A stretch of 64,000 nt of DNA from Acinetobacter geminorum (GTDB lineage: Bacteria; Pseudomonadota; Gammaproteobacteria; Pseudomonadales; Moraxellaceae), in assembly GCF_013009345.1 (NCBI RefSeq), contig NZ_JABELE010000008.1, positions 124,001 to 188,000 on the forward strand. The letters are read 5' to 3'. Below, piece after piece: positions 9,468-17,482 of this stretch. The notes beneath the pieces were generated by a model, which was given only the letters and a program-made list of their open reading frames with translations, did no database searches and was not told the DNA's origin. The translations under genes were made by a program, and so were the position numbers. Each line of letters begins with the position of its first letter. Position 1 is the first letter of the stretch.

Positions 9468-10226
9468 ATGGCGAATTTGCATGAAATTATTCAGTGGTGC
9501 GACCAAACCTTAAAAGCGGCAGAATTTAAAGATTACGCACCAAATGGCCTGCAAATTGAAGGTTCAACTGAAGTAAGACGTATCCTTTGTGCGGTTACTG
9601 CTTCCGAAGATGCAATTGATGCAGCAATTGCTCAAAATGCAGATTTATTACTCGTACATCATGGTTATTTTTGGAAAGGCGAACCGTATCCAATTACGGG
9701 AATGCGAGGCAATCGCATTAAAAAACTCATTCAAAATAATATTTCATTAGTCGCTTACCACCTACCTTTAGATGCCCACCCAACTTTGGGTAACAATGTA
9801 GCCATTGCAGAAAAACTAAACTTGCAGAATTTAGAACCACTCGATTTAACAGAGAAACATCCAATTGGTAATATTGGTTATTTAGAGCAAGCAGTTTCTG
9901 TGGATGAATTTAAAACAAAACTACAAAACAGTTTTGATTTTAAGGTAATTCATTTGCCCGCAGAAAAACAAAGTATTCAAAAAGTAGGCTTCTGTACAGG
10001 TGGAGCTCAAGATTTTATTGCTAAAGCTGCTTTGCAAAATTGTGATGCTTACATTTCGGGTGAAGTCAGTGAACGAACTTTTTATGAAGCAAAAGAATTA
10101 GGAGTTCACTATTTCGCCTGTGGTCACCATGCTACTGAGCGTTATGGAGTTCAGCGTTTGGCACAAGCGATCTCAAAACAGTTTTCAATTGAAGCTGAAT
10201 ATTTTGAATTGAATAATCCGATTTAA
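9468..10226 (+). CDS. Nif3/YbgI-family dinuclear metal centre protein
   Basis: A 252-residue member of the Nif3 family, whose members form hexameric toroids with a two-metal site. The family motifs LLVHHGYFWKG, YHLPLDAHP and FACGHHATERYG contain the His and Asp/Glu ligands. The family is often labelled GTP cyclohydrolase 1 type 2, but the biochemical role in bacteria is not settled, so no specific reaction is assigned. AGGAAATATC precedes the ATG as a good ribosome binding site. It is divergent from the DegS-like gene and upstream of sodB, separated from it by a promoter-like AT-rich gap. Confidence 0.85.
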   Translation: MANLHEIIQWCDQTLKAAEFKDYAPNGLQIEGSTEVRRILCAVTASEDAIDAAIAQNADLLLVHHGYFWKGEPYPITGMRGNRIKKLIQNNISLVAYHLPLDAHPTLGNNVAIAEKLNLQNLEPLDLTEKHPIGNIGYLEQAVSVDEFKTKLQNSFDFKVIHLPAEKQSIQKVGFCTGGAQDFIAKAALQNCDAYISGEVSERTFYEAKELGVHYFACGHHATERYGVQRLAQAISKQFSIEAEYFELNNPI

Positions 10227-10371
10227 TTAAGTCTTTTTTTCAATCTGTGTTATGCGTATTAATTAGATCTTTATTGTGTATAGTTCTTTAAAACGATGCC
10301 CTATTGTGACCAGAATCATTTACAATAGAGCCACTTAATTGTATAACCCAGCAAATGCAAGGAATAGGAAC

Positions 10372-10998
10372 ATGACAACCATTACTTTACCTGCACTTCC
10401 ATATGGCTATGATGATTTAGCGCCACATATTAGTAAAGAAACTTTAGAATACCATCACGATAAACACCACAATACCTATGTTGTTAACTTAAACAACTTA
10501 ATCAAAGGGACTGACCTTGAAGGTAAAACTTTAGAAGAAATCATTAAAGCAACTGCTGGTGATGCATCTAAAGCTGGTATTTTCAACAATGCTGCTCAAG
10601 TTTGGAACCACACTTTCTACTGGAACAGCATGAAGCCAAACGGTGGTGGTAAGCCTACTGGCGCAATCGCTGCTAAAATTGACGAAGCTTTTGGTAGCTA
10701 CGAAAAGTTTGCAGAAGAATTTACTGCTGCTGCAACAACTCAATTCGGTTCAGGTTGGGCTTGGTTAGTTGCTGATGAAGTAAATGGTAAATTATCTATT
10801 ACTAAAACTTCTAATGCAGACACTCCACTTGCACATGGTCAAATTGCTGTATTAACAATTGACGTATGGGAACATGCTTACTACATCGATTTCCGTAACT
10901 TACGTCCTAAATACATCGCAACTTTCTTAGAAAGCCTTGTCAACTGGGACTATGCAAATGCAAAACTTGCAGGTCAACCAGCTGGTGTAGAGAAATAA
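10372..10998 (+). CDS. sodB: superoxide dismutase, Fe-type
   Basis: A 208-residue Fe/Mn-family superoxide dismutase that converts superoxide to hydrogen peroxide and oxygen in the cytoplasm. The four metal ligands are visible: His in YHHDKHHNTYV, His in AAQVWNHTFYW, and Asp and His in DVWEHAYYID. AAQVWNHTFYW and GSGWAWLV are typical of the iron type. The ATG chosen gives the conserved start MTTITLPALPYG and has AAGGAATAGGAA just upstream; a TTG further upstream adds an unconserved stretch. A strong terminator follows. Confidence 0.94.
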   Translation: MTTITLPALPYGYDDLAPHISKETLEYHHDKHHNTYVVNLNNLIKGTDLEGKTLEEIIKATAGDASKAGIFNNAAQVWNHTFYWNSMKPNGGGKPTGAIAAKIDEAFGSYEKFAEEFTAAATTQFGSGWAWLVADEVNGKLSITKTSNADTPLAHGQIAVLTIDVWEHAYYIDFRNLRPKYIATFLESLVNWDYANAKLAGQPAGVEK

Positions 10999-11013
10999 TT
11001 TTATTTCTGTATG

Positions 11014-11043
11014 AAAAACCACCCTGTTTTGGGTGGTTTTTTT
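11014..11043 (+). terminator. sodB terminator
   Basis: The stem AACCACCC/GGGTGGTT is followed by a run of T, 15 bases after the sodB stop. Confidence 0.9.
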
Positions 11044-11104
11044 ATTTTTAATACAGCAAAAGCATATTAATCAAGCAAACGATTCATTTTCTTTAATATT
11101 CTTA

Positions 11105-11133
11105 TTGACGCTTTTAGATTTCATCCATAAAAT
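11105..11133 (+). promoter_or_regulatory. promoter of the first tRNA-Asn pair
   Basis: TTGACG and TAAAAT are separated by 17 bases, with a GC-containing stretch (GCGC) just downstream. The predicted start lies about 5 bases before the mature tRNA. Confidence 0.7.
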
Positions 11134-11144
11134 GCGCATCAGAT

Positions 11145-11220
11145 TCTCCAATAGCTCAGTCGGTAGAGCGACGGACTGTTAATCCGCAGGTCCCTGGTTC
11201 GAGCCCAGGTTGGAGAGCCA
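11145..11220 (+). tRNA. tRNA-Asn (anticodon GTT), copy 1
   Basis: A 76-base tRNA with encoded CCA end, D-loop AGCTCAGTCGGTAGAGC, anticodon GTT in ACTGTTAAT and T-arm GGTTCGAGCCC. The acceptor stem is TCTCCAA/TTGGAGA. The other two copies have TCTCCCA/TGGGAGA, a compensatory base-pair difference. This copy is 8 bases from copy 2 and probably on the same transcript. Confidence 0.97.
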
Positions 11221-11228
11221 TCTACTAA

Positions 11229-11304
11229 TCTCCCATAGCTCAGTCGGTAGAGCGACGGACTGTTAATCCGCAGGTCCCTGGTTCGAGCCCAGGTGGGAGA
11301 GCCA
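11229..11304 (+). tRNA. tRNA-Asn (anticodon GTT), copy 2
   Basis: A 76-base tRNA identical to copy 3 and differing from copy 1 only in one acceptor-stem base pair. CCA is encoded. A rho-independent terminator follows directly. Confidence 0.97.
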
Positions 11305-11311
11305 AGATTCT

Positions 11312-11344
11312 AAAAGCCCGCATTTATTGCGGGCTTTTTATTTT
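11312..11344 (+). terminator. terminator after the tRNA-Asn pair
   Basis: The stem AAAGCCCGCA/TGCGGGCTTT is followed by T-rich sequence, eight bases after the CCA of copy 2. Confidence 0.9.
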
Positions 11345-11443
11345 CTGATTTTCTAATACTTTTTATTATTCTTAATAAAATCAACGTTTCGAGTATTTTT
11401 AAACCAATCGGTTAGATATTCTCTTTAATTCTGCTATTAAGGC

Positions 11444-11472
11444 TTGACCCAGCCCCCTTTCCTGCCTAAAAT
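11444..11472 (+). promoter_or_regulatory. promoter of the third tRNA-Asn gene
   Basis: TTGACC and TAAAAT are separated by 17 bases, the same arrangement as the promoter of the first pair. The last base lies 13 bases before the mature tRNA. Confidence 0.7.
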
Positions 11473-11484
11473 CCTTTTCCAGAT

Positions 11485-11560
11485 TCTCCCATAGCTCAGT
11501 CGGTAGAGCGACGGACTGTTAATCCGCAGGTCCCTGGTTCGAGCCCAGGTGGGAGAGCCA
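11485..11560 (+). tRNA. tRNA-Asn (anticodon GTT), copy 3
   Basis: A 76-base tRNA identical to copy 2 with encoded CCA. It has its own promoter and terminator, so it forms a separate unit. The 11 bases around its 5' end (CCAGATTCTCC) resemble those before copy 1, pointing to duplication of a longer segment. Confidence 0.97.
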
Positions 11561-11568
11561 AAATTCTT

Positions 11569-11599
11569 AAAAACCCACTCATCATGAGTGGGTTTTTAT
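11569..11599 (+). terminator. terminator after the third tRNA-Asn
   Basis: The stem AAACCCACTCAT/ATGAGTGGGTTT is followed by T-rich sequence and ends 18 bases before the next ATG. Confidence 0.9.
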
Positions 11600-11616
11600 T
11601 TGTATGATGCCTTCAC

Positions 11617-12060
11617 ATGTTCGAATCGAGTCACTTATTTTTTATTGTTTTAGGTTGCGTAAGCACCTGTATTTTTCTTGTTGTCTGTTTACGTCCATAT
11701 TTATTTCCAAAACAAAAATTCTTTGCTCGCCCTGTCATTACAAACTTTGAAACTCAAATGTTTATACGTTTAAAACAAAGTTTTCCAAATTATCATGTGT
11801 TAGCACAAGTGGCTTTTAGCGCTTTAATTACCAGTAATGACTATAAAATTCGTAGTCAGTTCAATCGTAAAGTTACTGACTTTGTTGTGCTCAACGACAA
11901 GATGGAAGTCATGGCCATTATTGAGCTAGATGACCCTACCCATCTTGAAAAAGTAGAAGAAGACCGTATTCGTGATCAAATGCTTACTGAAGCAGGCTAC
12001 CTTGTAAAGCGTTACACAAATATTCCTACTGTACGCCAATTACAAAAGGATATTCATTAA
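11617..12060 (+). CDS. DUF2726 family protein with one N-terminal membrane segment
   Basis: A 147-residue protein of unknown function. Residues 8-30 form one hydrophobic helix. The rest matches the DUF2726 pattern as I know it: VLAQVAFSALI, RSQFNRKVTDFVVLN and an acidic MAIIELDDPTH segment, followed by a stretch that ends in a strand-turn pattern. This layout resembles nuclease-like folds (separated acidic and Gln/Lys positions), but no activity has been shown and I do not assign one. It begins just after the tRNA terminator and has no clear ribosome binding site. The convergent small membrane protein gene ends four bases after its stop. Confidence 0.7.
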   Translation: MFESSHLFFIVLGCVSTCIFLVVCLRPYLFPKQKFFARPVITNFETQMFIRLKQSFPNYHVLAQVAFSALITSNDYKIRSQFNRKVTDFVVLNDKMEVMAIIELDDPTHLEKVEEDRIRDQMLTEAGYLVKRYTNIPTVRQLQKDIH

Positions 12061-12064
12061 CAAG

Positions 12065-12265
12065 CTATTTCGTTTCAGAATTTGCAGCTTCTTTCTCTGC
12101 TATTCTTTTTGCCATCTCTAAACGCTGCTGTTCATATTGTTTTTTATTCTTAGCATCACTTTTTGCAGCCAAGAAAAGTATTCCAATAATTAGAAAAGGA
12201 ATAAGTAAACCTAATCCCATTAATAACCAAGGAACAGATTTTTTTTCAATAGGTTGCTGGCTCAT
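12065..12265 (-). CDS. small single-pass membrane protein, function unknown
   Basis: A 66-residue protein starting MSQQPIEKKSVPW with one strong transmembrane helix (about residues 13-37) and a charged, Lys/Glu-rich cytoplasm-like tail that is probably helical. The ATG is preceded by GAAGA. A longer reading frame beginning 22 codons earlier overlaps the neighbouring terminator and is unlikely. The protein has the look of small conserved Acinetobacter membrane proteins, but I do not recognise a family. Confidence 0.6.
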   Translation of the reverse strand: MSQQPIEKKSVPWLLMGLGLLIPFLIIGILFLAAKSDAKNKKQYEQQRLEMAKRIAEKEAANSETK

Positions 12266-12316
12266 AAGTTCTTCAAACTCAAATAGTATCGATTTCAGAA
12301 TGCGTAACAATATAAC

Positions 12317-12345
12317 AAAAAAAGGGCCCACTTTAGGACCCTTTT
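12317..12345 (-). terminator. terminator of the lipoprotein hydrolase gene
   Basis: Read leftward, AAAGGGTCC-TAAAGT-GGGCCCTTT is followed by a run of T, 27 bases after the hydrolase stop. Confidence 0.8.
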
Positions 12346-12371
12346 AATTTGAATATTTTAAATCCAAAAAA

Positions 12372-13709
12372 TTATTGTGCGACTCCAGTACATTCTGGTT
12401 TTCCACTAGCATCAATTATGGATGGATCTACAACTGCATTTGTCTTAGCGGGCATATTAGTTTGAATAAATTGATAGATATCAGCATTTTTACAAACAAT
12501 TGCTTGAGTATGCGTAGCATTTTCTACTAAATCTAGTTTAATGTTAGGTGAACCTAAAGTTACCAATCCAGCTACCATCATTTGAGTAATTGGATAAGGC
12601 ACATTGGTATCATTTTTACCTTGAGCAATATATATCGGTTTATCTAAACGCTTTGTACCAGGTTGACTTGCGAGTAAAAATTTCTGAACCGTCTCATTTG
12701 ACCTGAAATTAGTAACATCAAGTCCCGGATAATCCATAACTTTTTTACCTGGGTTATCAGTCATAAATTTAATAATATCTTCTTTAAATTTATTAATTAG
12801 ACTAAGGCTCGGATCAGCACTATCTAAACAAAGACCATTTTCTCCTGTAGTTCCTTCTGCAAACTCAGCTAAAGACTTCGCTCTTGTTTGAAATATATCT
12901 CTATATTCAAAACGTGGTTCATAGGCTTTAATACCAACACCAGTTAAAGCGGCGTAAGCTAGCAGAGTAGCATAGGAGTCAATAGAAACTCGTTTATCTA
13001 AAGCTACATTACCTGCAATTTCTTGCTGCTCAATTAATGCTAATGCATTTGGTGCTACATCAAGAATAATTGTTCCCAAACTCGACGCAGGCGCGCCTGC
13101 AACTGCACCTTTATATGTTATATCTGTATTTGCATATTCAGCAGTACCTATAGATGCCTGACCTCCTTGTGACTGACCTACAGACATCCAATCGCCATTT
13201 AATTGTGAGCCATAACGATCTTTTACTGCTCTAACAGCTGCTAATGCTGATTTTGCTTCACTCGCTAAATTAAGATATGGATGGATTCCTTTTGTACCAA
13301 GACCTTCATAATCTGGGGCTACAATCACATATCCAGCAGCTAATAAAGTATCAGCTAAAATTTTGAAGCGTGGATTAATCGTATTATTGCTTGGTGCACA
13401 ACTATCCCCTACTCCTACAGTGCCGTGCTCCCATACCACTACGCGATAACCATCCTTTGGTTGAGCAACTTTCGGGAACATGACTAAAGCAGTTGCTTCA
13501 GCTGTTTTCCCTTGTACATTCATCATGTTATAAGTCATTACTTTTATAGATGAAGCACCACTTAAGGTATCCTTAGAATAGGCTTTTTCAGAAACATAAG
13601 TTTTATCGGGATTAACACCAATATAGTCATCATCATCGTCATTACACGCTGTAAGAAATAGTGCTGAAATTGACAATGTTATAGCTAAAGCAATTTTTGA
13701 CCGTTTCAT
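12372..13709 (-). CDS. secreted lipoprotein alpha/beta-hydrolase (secretory lipase-like)
   Basis: A 445-residue protein with a lipoprotein signal: positively charged start, hydrophobic core and lipobox LTAC (Cys about 22), followed by an Asp-rich NDDDDDY linker. The mature part is an alpha/beta-hydrolase of the secretory-lipase kind, with VVWEHGTVG (oxyanion region), nucleophile elbow VGQSQGGQAS, and later YIAQGKNDTNVPY and ATHTQAIVC segments likely to give the catalytic Asp and His. It would be anchored in the outer membrane or periplasm and may hydrolyse lipids or esters; the substrate is not evident. AAGGATATTCT before the ATG is a good ribosome binding site. It appears monocistronic. Confidence 0.8.
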   Translation of the reverse strand: MKRSKIALAITLSISALFLTACNDDDDDYIGVNPDKTYVSEKAYSKDTLSGASSIKVMTYNMMNVQGKTAEATALVMFPKVAQPKDGYRVVVWEHGTVGVGDSCAPSNNTINPRFKILADTLLAAGYVIVAPDYEGLGTKGIHPYLNLASEAKSALAAVRAVKDRYGSQLNGDWMSVGQSQGGQASIGTAEYANTDITYKGAVAGAPASSLGTIILDVAPNALALIEQQEIAGNVALDKRVSIDSYATLLAYAALTGVGIKAYEPRFEYRDIFQTRAKSLAEFAEGTTGENGLCLDSADPSLSLINKFKEDIIKFMTDNPGKKVMDYPGLDVTNFRSNETVQKFLLASQPGTKRLDKPIYIAQGKNDTNVPYPITQMMVAGLVTLGSPNIKLDLVENATHTQAIVCKNADIYQFIQTNMPAKTNAVVDPSIIDASGKPECTGVAQ

Positions 13710-13768
13710 AGAATATCCTTTTTATGTGTTATTTATTCCGCATATTTTTATGCACAAATATTAAGACA

Positions 13769-13798
13769 TAAAAAAAGTGCTCTGCATAGAACACTTTT
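13769..13798 (-). terminator. terminator of the ubiC-ubiA operon
   Basis: Read leftward, AAAAGTGTTC-TATGCA-GAGCACTTTT is followed by a T-run, about 20 bases past the ubiA stop. Confidence 0.8.
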
Positions 13799-13818
13799 CA
13801 ACCTCACGGTCATTTTTA

Positions 13819-14697
13819 CTATATGAAATTTAAAAATATTCCTAGAAAAATGATTAATCCCACCCAACGATTGTGACGAAATGCCCAGAAACATACTTGA
13901 GGGTCGCGGTCTTTGGTTTTAATTGTTTGATATACAAAATCAAATGCGACTACAGCTAAAGCAATAATCGCCCATGGGAATAAGATATTTTCTAAATATA
14001 GTGCAGTACTAATCAAAACAAGGCTAGATGCTTGTAAAAACGCAATAATCTGGATGTCATATCGACCAAAAAGAATAGCTGTAGATTTCACACCAATCTT
14101 TAAATCATATTCACGATCTGTAATTGCATATTGAGTGTCATAAGCCACAGTCCAAGCCAAATTACCAAAATAGAGCAACCAACAAGTTAAATCTGGAGTT
14201 TTACCTACAGCGGTAAAGGCCATAGGAATAGACCATGAAAATGCTGCGCCTAAAAATACTTGAGGTAAGTTGGTATAGCGTTTCATAAATGGATAAATAA
14301 ACGCTAGAAATAATGCCCCAAATGACCAGTAGAAGGTTTCGATCGGTAAAAAGAACAACAGACACGCACTTGCTAAAACAAGGCCCAAGAATACATATAC
14401 AGCTTCTCTTGCACGAATAATTCCAGTTGCGAGCGGACGGGTTTTAGTACGCTCTACATAACCATCTACTTTACGATCAGCAAAGTCATTAATCGCACAT
14501 CCAGCAGCGCGCATAAAAATCACGCCTAAAATCATGACAAATAAAATACCTAAATCAGGTATTCCTTTTGATGCAACCCAAAGTGCCCACATGGTTGGCC
14601 AAAACACCAGTTCAGTACCAATTGGCTTATCAAATCGACATAGATAATAATAAGCCTCTAAACGCTGACGCCATGTTGTGCCTGTTGCAGTCGTCAT
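13819..14697 (-). CDS. ubiA: 4-hydroxybenzoate polyprenyltransferase
   Basis: A 292-residue integral membrane prenyltransferase that attaches the polyprenyl tail to 4-hydroxybenzoate in ubiquinone synthesis. The two Asp-rich motifs that bind Mg-diphosphate are present: NDFADRKVDG near residue 67 and DTQYAITDREYD near 185. About eight to nine hydrophobic helices cover the protein. Its start overlaps the ubiC stop (ATGA), so the two are translationally coupled and catalyse consecutive steps. Confidence 0.95.
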   Translation of the reverse strand: MTTATGTTWRQRLEAYYYLCRFDKPIGTELVFWPTMWALWVASKGIPDLGILFVMILGVIFMRAAGCAINDFADRKVDGYVERTKTRPLATGIIRAREAVYVFLGLVLASACLLFFLPIETFYWSFGALFLAFIYPFMKRYTNLPQVFLGAAFSWSIPMAFTAVGKTPDLTCWLLYFGNLAWTVAYDTQYAITDREYDLKIGVKSTAILFGRYDIQIIAFLQASSLVLISTALYLENILFPWAIIALAVVAFDFVYQTIKTKDRDPQVCFWAFRHNRWVGLIIFLGIFLNFI

Positions 14698-15203
14698 AGT
14701 AATTCCTTGTCGTGCTGCTGATTTAAAAAAGCTTCAAAAGCCGGTAAGAATGTTTCTTGGACGATAAATTTACATCCATGCCAAGTATAGCAACTTTGTC
14801 GCGTCCAGCCTTCTGGCAAACGAATGACACGTCGGTCACAAAGCGGAGTCGTTCTTTGAAATAGAAAAAAGCCAATCGGTTTAGAACCAATGTGCTGAAA
14901 TATACGCGCTTTTTTTTGTAAACTTTGAATTGGAAAAATACTTTTTGCTTTCACCCACGGCTCTGCTTCACAGCCATATAAATAGGTTTCTCTCACCCAT
15001 GAAGTATGAGCATGAGGCATGTTCATCCATTGACTATCTGCAAAAGTTAAACGCTGAAAGTGTTCTTTAAAGGGCTTCACACTGAACTGGCCACCACCAA
15101 GCTCAGTTAATTGTTGAGTCAGAGAACCAGAAGCATACAACCATGTTTTCAACTCAGGATTTAAAGCCTTTTCCTGTTTAAGTACTGGTTGTCGTTTACG
15201 CAT
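14694..15203 (-). CDS. ubiC: chorismate pyruvate-lyase
   Basis: A 169-residue UbiC-family enzyme that converts chorismate to 4-hydroxybenzoate and pyruvate. Family segments WVRETYLYG, RTTPLCDRRVIRLPEGW and the final Glu-containing stretch IVQETFLPAF are present; Arg and Glu residues there bind chorismate in the E. coli enzyme. It is first in the ubiC-ubiA operon. Confidence 0.9.
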   Translation of the reverse strand: MRKRQPVLKQEKALNPELKTWLYASGSLTQQLTELGGGQFSVKPFKEHFQRLTFADSQWMNMPHAHTSWVRETYLYGCEAEPWVKAKSIFPIQSLQKKARIFQHIGSKPIGFFLFQRTTPLCDRRVIRLPEGWTRQSCYTWHGCKFIVQETFLPAFEAFLNQQHDKELL

Positions 15204-15286
15204 AATCTGCTCACATGAAAACTCGCACCTAGTTTACTCCAAATTTTTGATAAAAAACGTAGAGAATTCAATCAACATTCCAAGCA

Positions 15287-15317
15287 ATAAAAAAGCCTGC
15301 ATAAGCAGGCTTTTTTA
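15287..15317. terminator. glnA terminator, probably bidirectional
   Basis: The stem AAAAGCCTGC/GCAGGCTTTT has A-rich and T-rich flanks on both sides, 12 bases beyond the glnA stop. Confidence 0.85.
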
Positions 15318-15328
15318 TGAAATATATA

Positions 15329-16744
15329 TTACAGGCTGTAATACATATCGAATTCAACTGGGTGAGTAGTCGTGTTAAGACGACGTACATCTTCAGTTTT
15401 AAGTTCGATGTATGCATCAAGCATTTCTTTAGTGAACACGCCGCCTTTTAACAAGAATTCGTGATCTGCTTGAAGTGCTTCAAGAGCCATATCTAAGCTA
15501 TGAGCAACTGTTGGGATTTTTGCTTCTTCTTCTGGAGGAAGATCATACAAGTTCTTATCAGCAGCTTCGCCCGGATGGATCTTGTTTTGGATACCGTCGA
15601 TACCAGCCATTAACAATGCAGCGAAACCTAAGTACGGGTTCATCATTGGGTCTGGGAAACGAGCTTCGATACGCTTACCTTTAGGGCTAGAAACGTATGG
15701 AATACGGATAGAAGCAGAACGGTTACGTGCTGAGTAAGCAAGCATAATTGGTGCTTCGAAGTGAGGAACCAAACGCTTATATGAGTTTGTAGATGGGTTT
15801 GTGATTGCATTCAATGCACGAGCGTGCTTGATGATACCACCGATGAAATACAATGCCATTTCTGAAAGGCCTGCATATTCATCACCAGCAAACAAGTTCT
15901 TGCCATCTTTAGAGATAGACATATGAACGTGCATACCAGAACCGTTATCGCCTACCATTGGTTTAGGCATAAACGTAGCTGTTTTTGCATATTGGTGTGC
16001 AACGTTCCAAACAGCATATTTAAACTGTTGAACTTCGTCAGCTTTACGGACAAGCGTATTGAAGCTCACACCAATTTCTAACTGGCAAGAAGCAACTTCA
16101 TGGTGATGTACTTCTACACGACCTGGGCCCATGATGTCTTCGATTTTTGCACACATTTCTGCACGCATATCTTGTGCAGAGTCAACTGGAGGAACTGGGA
16201 AGTAACCACCTTTAACACGTGGACGGTGACCTGAGTTACCAGACTCGTAATCTTTACCAGTAGACCAAGCAGCTTCTTCAGCGATTAATGTATGACGAGC
16301 GCCAGACATATCGATGTCCCATTTCACTTCATCAAATACAAAGAATTCTGGCTCTGGACCAAAGAATGCAGTATCACCAATACCTGTAGATTTTAAGTAT
16401 TCTTCTGCACGGCGAGCAATCGAACGTGGATCACGTTCATAACCTTGACCAGTTGAAGGTTCAATAACGTCACAAGTCACAACTACAGTTGGTTCAGCAA
16501 AGAACGGGTCGATAAAACCAGTTTCCGCATCTGGACGTAAAATCATGTCAGATGCTTCAATGCCTTTCCAACCAGCGATTGAAGAACCATCAAACATTTT
16601 ACCGTCTTCAAAAGTATCTTCATCAATAGAATCAGCTGGGTAAGTTACGTGCTGCTCTTTACCCTTAGTATCAGTAAAGCGAAAATCGACCCATTTTGCG
16701 CCACTTTCTTGTATGAGTTGAAGGACCTTGTTCGCCATGCTCAT
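15329..16744 (-). CDS. glnA: glutamine synthetase, type I
   Basis: A 471-residue GSI enzyme forming glutamine from glutamate, ammonia and ATP, assembled as a dodecamer in the cytoplasm. Signatures include FDGSSIAGW, the ATP-binding region NGSGMHVHMS and the metal/substrate region FEAPIMLAYSARNRSASIRIP. The Tyr in NLYDLPPEE is the adenylylation site of GSI-beta enzymes, so GlnE control is expected. Two starts are possible six bases apart; the second, MANKVLQ, has GGAG at a more usual distance. The upstream region has a sigma-54 type promoter, matching nitrogen control. Confidence 0.96.
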   Translation of the reverse strand: MSMANKVLQLIQESGAKWVDFRFTDTKGKEQHVTYPADSIDEDTFEDGKMFDGSSIAGWKGIEASDMILRPDAETGFIDPFFAEPTVVVTCDVIEPSTGQGYERDPRSIARRAEEYLKSTGIGDTAFFGPEPEFFVFDEVKWDIDMSGARHTLIAEEAAWSTGKDYESGNSGHRPRVKGGYFPVPPVDSAQDMRAEMCAKIEDIMGPGRVEVHHHEVASCQLEIGVSFNTLVRKADEVQQFKYAVWNVAHQYAKTATFMPKPMVGDNGSGMHVHMSISKDGKNLFAGDEYAGLSEMALYFIGGIIKHARALNAITNPSTNSYKRLVPHFEAPIMLAYSARNRSASIRIPYVSSPKGKRIEARFPDPMMNPYLGFAALLMAGIDGIQNKIHPGEAADKNLYDLPPEEEAKIPTVAHSLDMALEALQADHEFLLKGGVFTKEMLDAYIELKTEDVRRLNTTTHPVEFDMYYSL

Positions 16745-17482
16745 TTTGCTCCAATGAAATTTTGTTGCACTTGTTGAGTGCGTGTTAGTTGCTGGTATTT
16801 ATTAAGCAATTCTCATACCAACTTCATGAGACTTACCTAAAACATTGAATTACTTATAAGTATTCATGATTTAGGCCCCTTGTCTTGAACCCATTATACT
16901 GTTTGCTTGAGTAAATGCACCATATTCACACATTTTCAAATTATGGCATATTTAAATAGCTCATTATTGCCCTAATTTAGTGCAAAATCGTTGCACTGAT
17001 ATAACCCGCTGCATCAATATCTAACAATCGTCCATGATCATAATACTTTCTTATATATAATGCTGAGATTCTTATCGGATTATCTGAAAATAATCACTCC
17101 GTTGACATCAATTTTCCTCAATGAGTTTCTTTGGTTTATTTCAGCAACTTAAATTTATGACTTAAACCATCAGTTAGTTAAAAGCCTTCTGCTTTAGTTA
17201 AAATCTAATAATTATTTTTCATTTTTATGAATTTTTCTAAATAAATACACTATTTAGTCGCTATCTGACCAGTTAATAAGACCACATACAGTAGATCCCA
17301 CATTACTCGGCAAAAATTAAATTTTACTATTCATGTTCATTTTCATTCACTTATTTTATACAGGCCAAACTTGCTTTTATTATTAAAAAAAACTAAAAAC
17401 TATATGCATAAATTTTTGTTATAAATAAACAAACCAAAAGTTATGTTTATAAAAAACTTAAAAGCATTCAAGGATTTGAATA
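16745..17482. other. long divergent intergenic region between glnA and the peptide transporter
   Basis: This 738-base AT-rich stretch has no credible gene; the longest ATG frames found are about 30 codons or less without ribosome binding sites. It holds the glnA sigma-54 promoter, a sequence TGCACCATATTCACA (16916-16930) resembling one half of an NtrC site, and a 17-base palindrome GTGCAA-N5-TTGCAC (16980-16996). The half nearer the transporter is very AT-rich with no site I can name. Confidence 0.6.
16804..16821 (-). promoter_or_regulatory. sigma-54 type promoter of glnA
   Basis: Read leftward the sequence is TTGGTATGAGAATTGCTT, with the GG and GC elements separated by exactly ten bases as required for -24/-12 promoters (consensus TTGGCAC-N4-TTGCW). 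The predicted start is about 50 bases before the glnA ATG. Confidence 0.65.

Noticed and set aside
11145..11616. tRNA-Asn cluster as an integration site for a genomic island
   Set aside because: No integrase, direct-repeat tRNA remnant or foreign-looking genes follow; the adjacent genes look chromosomal.
16980..16996. GTGCAA-N5-TTGCAC as a firm NtrC site
   Set aside because: The half-site spacing differs by two bases from the NtrC consensus, so it is only noted as a palindrome.
17053..17145. A 30-codon frame in the glnA-transporter gap
   Set aside because: No ribosome binding site; frames of this length occur by chance in a gap this size.
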